12,850 nt of DNA from an uncultured Acinetobacter sp. (GTDB lineage: Bacteria > Pseudomonadota > Gammaproteobacteria > Pseudomonadales > Moraxellaceae): contig CAAGMP010000031.1 of NCBI GenBank assembly GCA_900771065.1, forward strand, positions 1 to 12,850. Direction: 5' to 3'. The notes beneath the pieces were generated by a model. The model did not search any database, was not told where the DNA came from, and saw only the letters and a list, made by a program, of their open reading frames with translations. The position numbers and the translations under genes are program-made. The first letter of the stretch is position 1; every line of letters begins with the position of its first letter. Positions 12,325 to 12,850 of the stretch are shown here, one piece after another.

Positions 12325-12850
12325 TTACGACAGATCTAACATTAAGGATTTTAAACGTACAATTTCATCACGAAATTGTGCAGCTTGTTCAAATTGTAAT
12401 TCTTGCGATGCTTTTAACATTTGTTTTTCTAATTTAGCCAAATGTTTCGCCAATAATTTAGGGTGCGCAAGCAAATGTTGTTCATCTGCTGTCAGTTGTG
12501 TTTGTTGGTTGAATTCAATTGCTTGAGTTTCTTCTACATGCTCTCCTGTATCAAGATCTTGTATCACTTGACGTACCGCACTTTTTGGCACAATGCCATG
12601 TAAGGTATTAAATTCAATTTGTTTTTGACGGCGACGATAAGTTTCATCAATGGCTTTTTGCATTGAATCGGTCATACGGTCTGCATATAAAATGGCTTTA
12701 CCATTGATATTACGCGCGGCACGCCCAATCGTTTGAATTAAAGAACGCTCTGATCGTAAAAAACCTTCTTTATCGGCATCTAAAATTGCGACCAAAGATA
12801 CTTCAGGTAAATCTAAACCTTCACGCAGTAAATTAATGCCAACCAAAACA
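12325..12850 (-). CDS. uvrB: Excinuclease ABC subunit B, C-terminal part
   Basis: UvrB is the damage-verifying helicase-like subunit of nucleotide excision repair, working with UvrA and UvrC in the cytoplasm. Only the last 174 or so codons are in the window; the gene continues past the right edge with its 5' end outside. The visible part begins in helicase domain 2 (VLVGINLLREGLDLPEV, then LDADKEGFLRS and the arginine-finger motif QTIGRAARN), passes through YRRRQKQIEFN and a linker, and ends with the UVR domain (about the last 35 residues, LEKQMLKASQ followed by LQFEQAAQFRDEI), which contacts UvrC. The frame is open to the edge, and the first visible codons (GTT TTG GTT) fit the UvrB sequence, so no start should be placed here. 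It ends at the shared terminator with yebC. Confidence 0.97.
   Translation of the reverse strand, partial: VLVGINLLREGLDLPEVSLVAILDADKEGFLRSERSLIQTIGRAARNINGKAILYADRMTDSMQKAIDETYRRRQKQIEFNTLHGIVPKSAVRQVIQDLDTGEHVEETQAIEFNQQTQLTADEQHLLAHPKLLAKHLAKLEKQMLKASQELQFEQAAQFRDEIVRLKSLMLDLS

Overview
This AT-rich window looks like chromosomal DNA of a gammaproteobacterium of the Moraxellaceae, most probably Acinetobacter or a close relative. The basis is the low-GC style of every gene, a CsrA with a long C-terminal tail, a pseudomonad-type adenine deaminase, and Lon, UvrB, YebC and RNase HII proteins of gammaproteobacterial type. Species is not claimed. There is no sign of a phage, insertion sequence, CRISPR array, tRNA or rRNA. 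Most of the window is housekeeping sequence with one metal-resistance pair.

Layout: csrA (+, 181-429) converges on a minus-strand series: rnhB (501-1082), a small secreted four-cysteine protein (1144-1518), an adenine deaminase (1596-2594) and an AzgA-type purine-base permease (2655-3977). A 538-bp stretch follows (3978-4515). It holds a candidate 39-codon membrane-peptide gene, a candidate short RNA or leader made of an extended -10 element and an intrinsic terminator, and the probable permease promoter. A copper-type P1B ATPase (-, 4516-7029) is divergent from a CueR-like MerR regulator (+, 7109-7492). The 79-bp gap between them has the dyad and the long 19-20 bp promoter spacer typical of MerR-family control. 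The plus strand continues with 5-formyltetrahydrofolate cyclo-ligase (7549-8139), lon (8256-10682), a PlsC-like acyltransferase (10846-11412) and yebC (11503-12252). The 3' part of uvrB (-, 12325-12850) runs off the right edge.

How the genes work together: the permease would import adenine, guanine or hypoxanthine, and the deaminase would convert adenine to hypoxanthine, so they form a purine-salvage pair although a terminator separates them. The ATPase and regulator form a self-contained Cu(I)/Ag(I) sensing and export module. The other genes act independently in post-transcriptional control, RNA/DNA hybrid removal, folate metabolism, proteolysis, lipid acylation, translation and DNA repair.

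No clearly novel multi-gene system is visible. The points most worth a second look are the unannotated 39-aa ORF, the terminator-bounded short transcript upstream of the permease, a hairpin presenting the csrA ribosome-binding site in its loop, two intrinsic terminators sitting 14-15 nt upstream of the start codons of rnhB and the deaminase gene, and the duplicated CC-YHS metal-binding unit of the ATPase.
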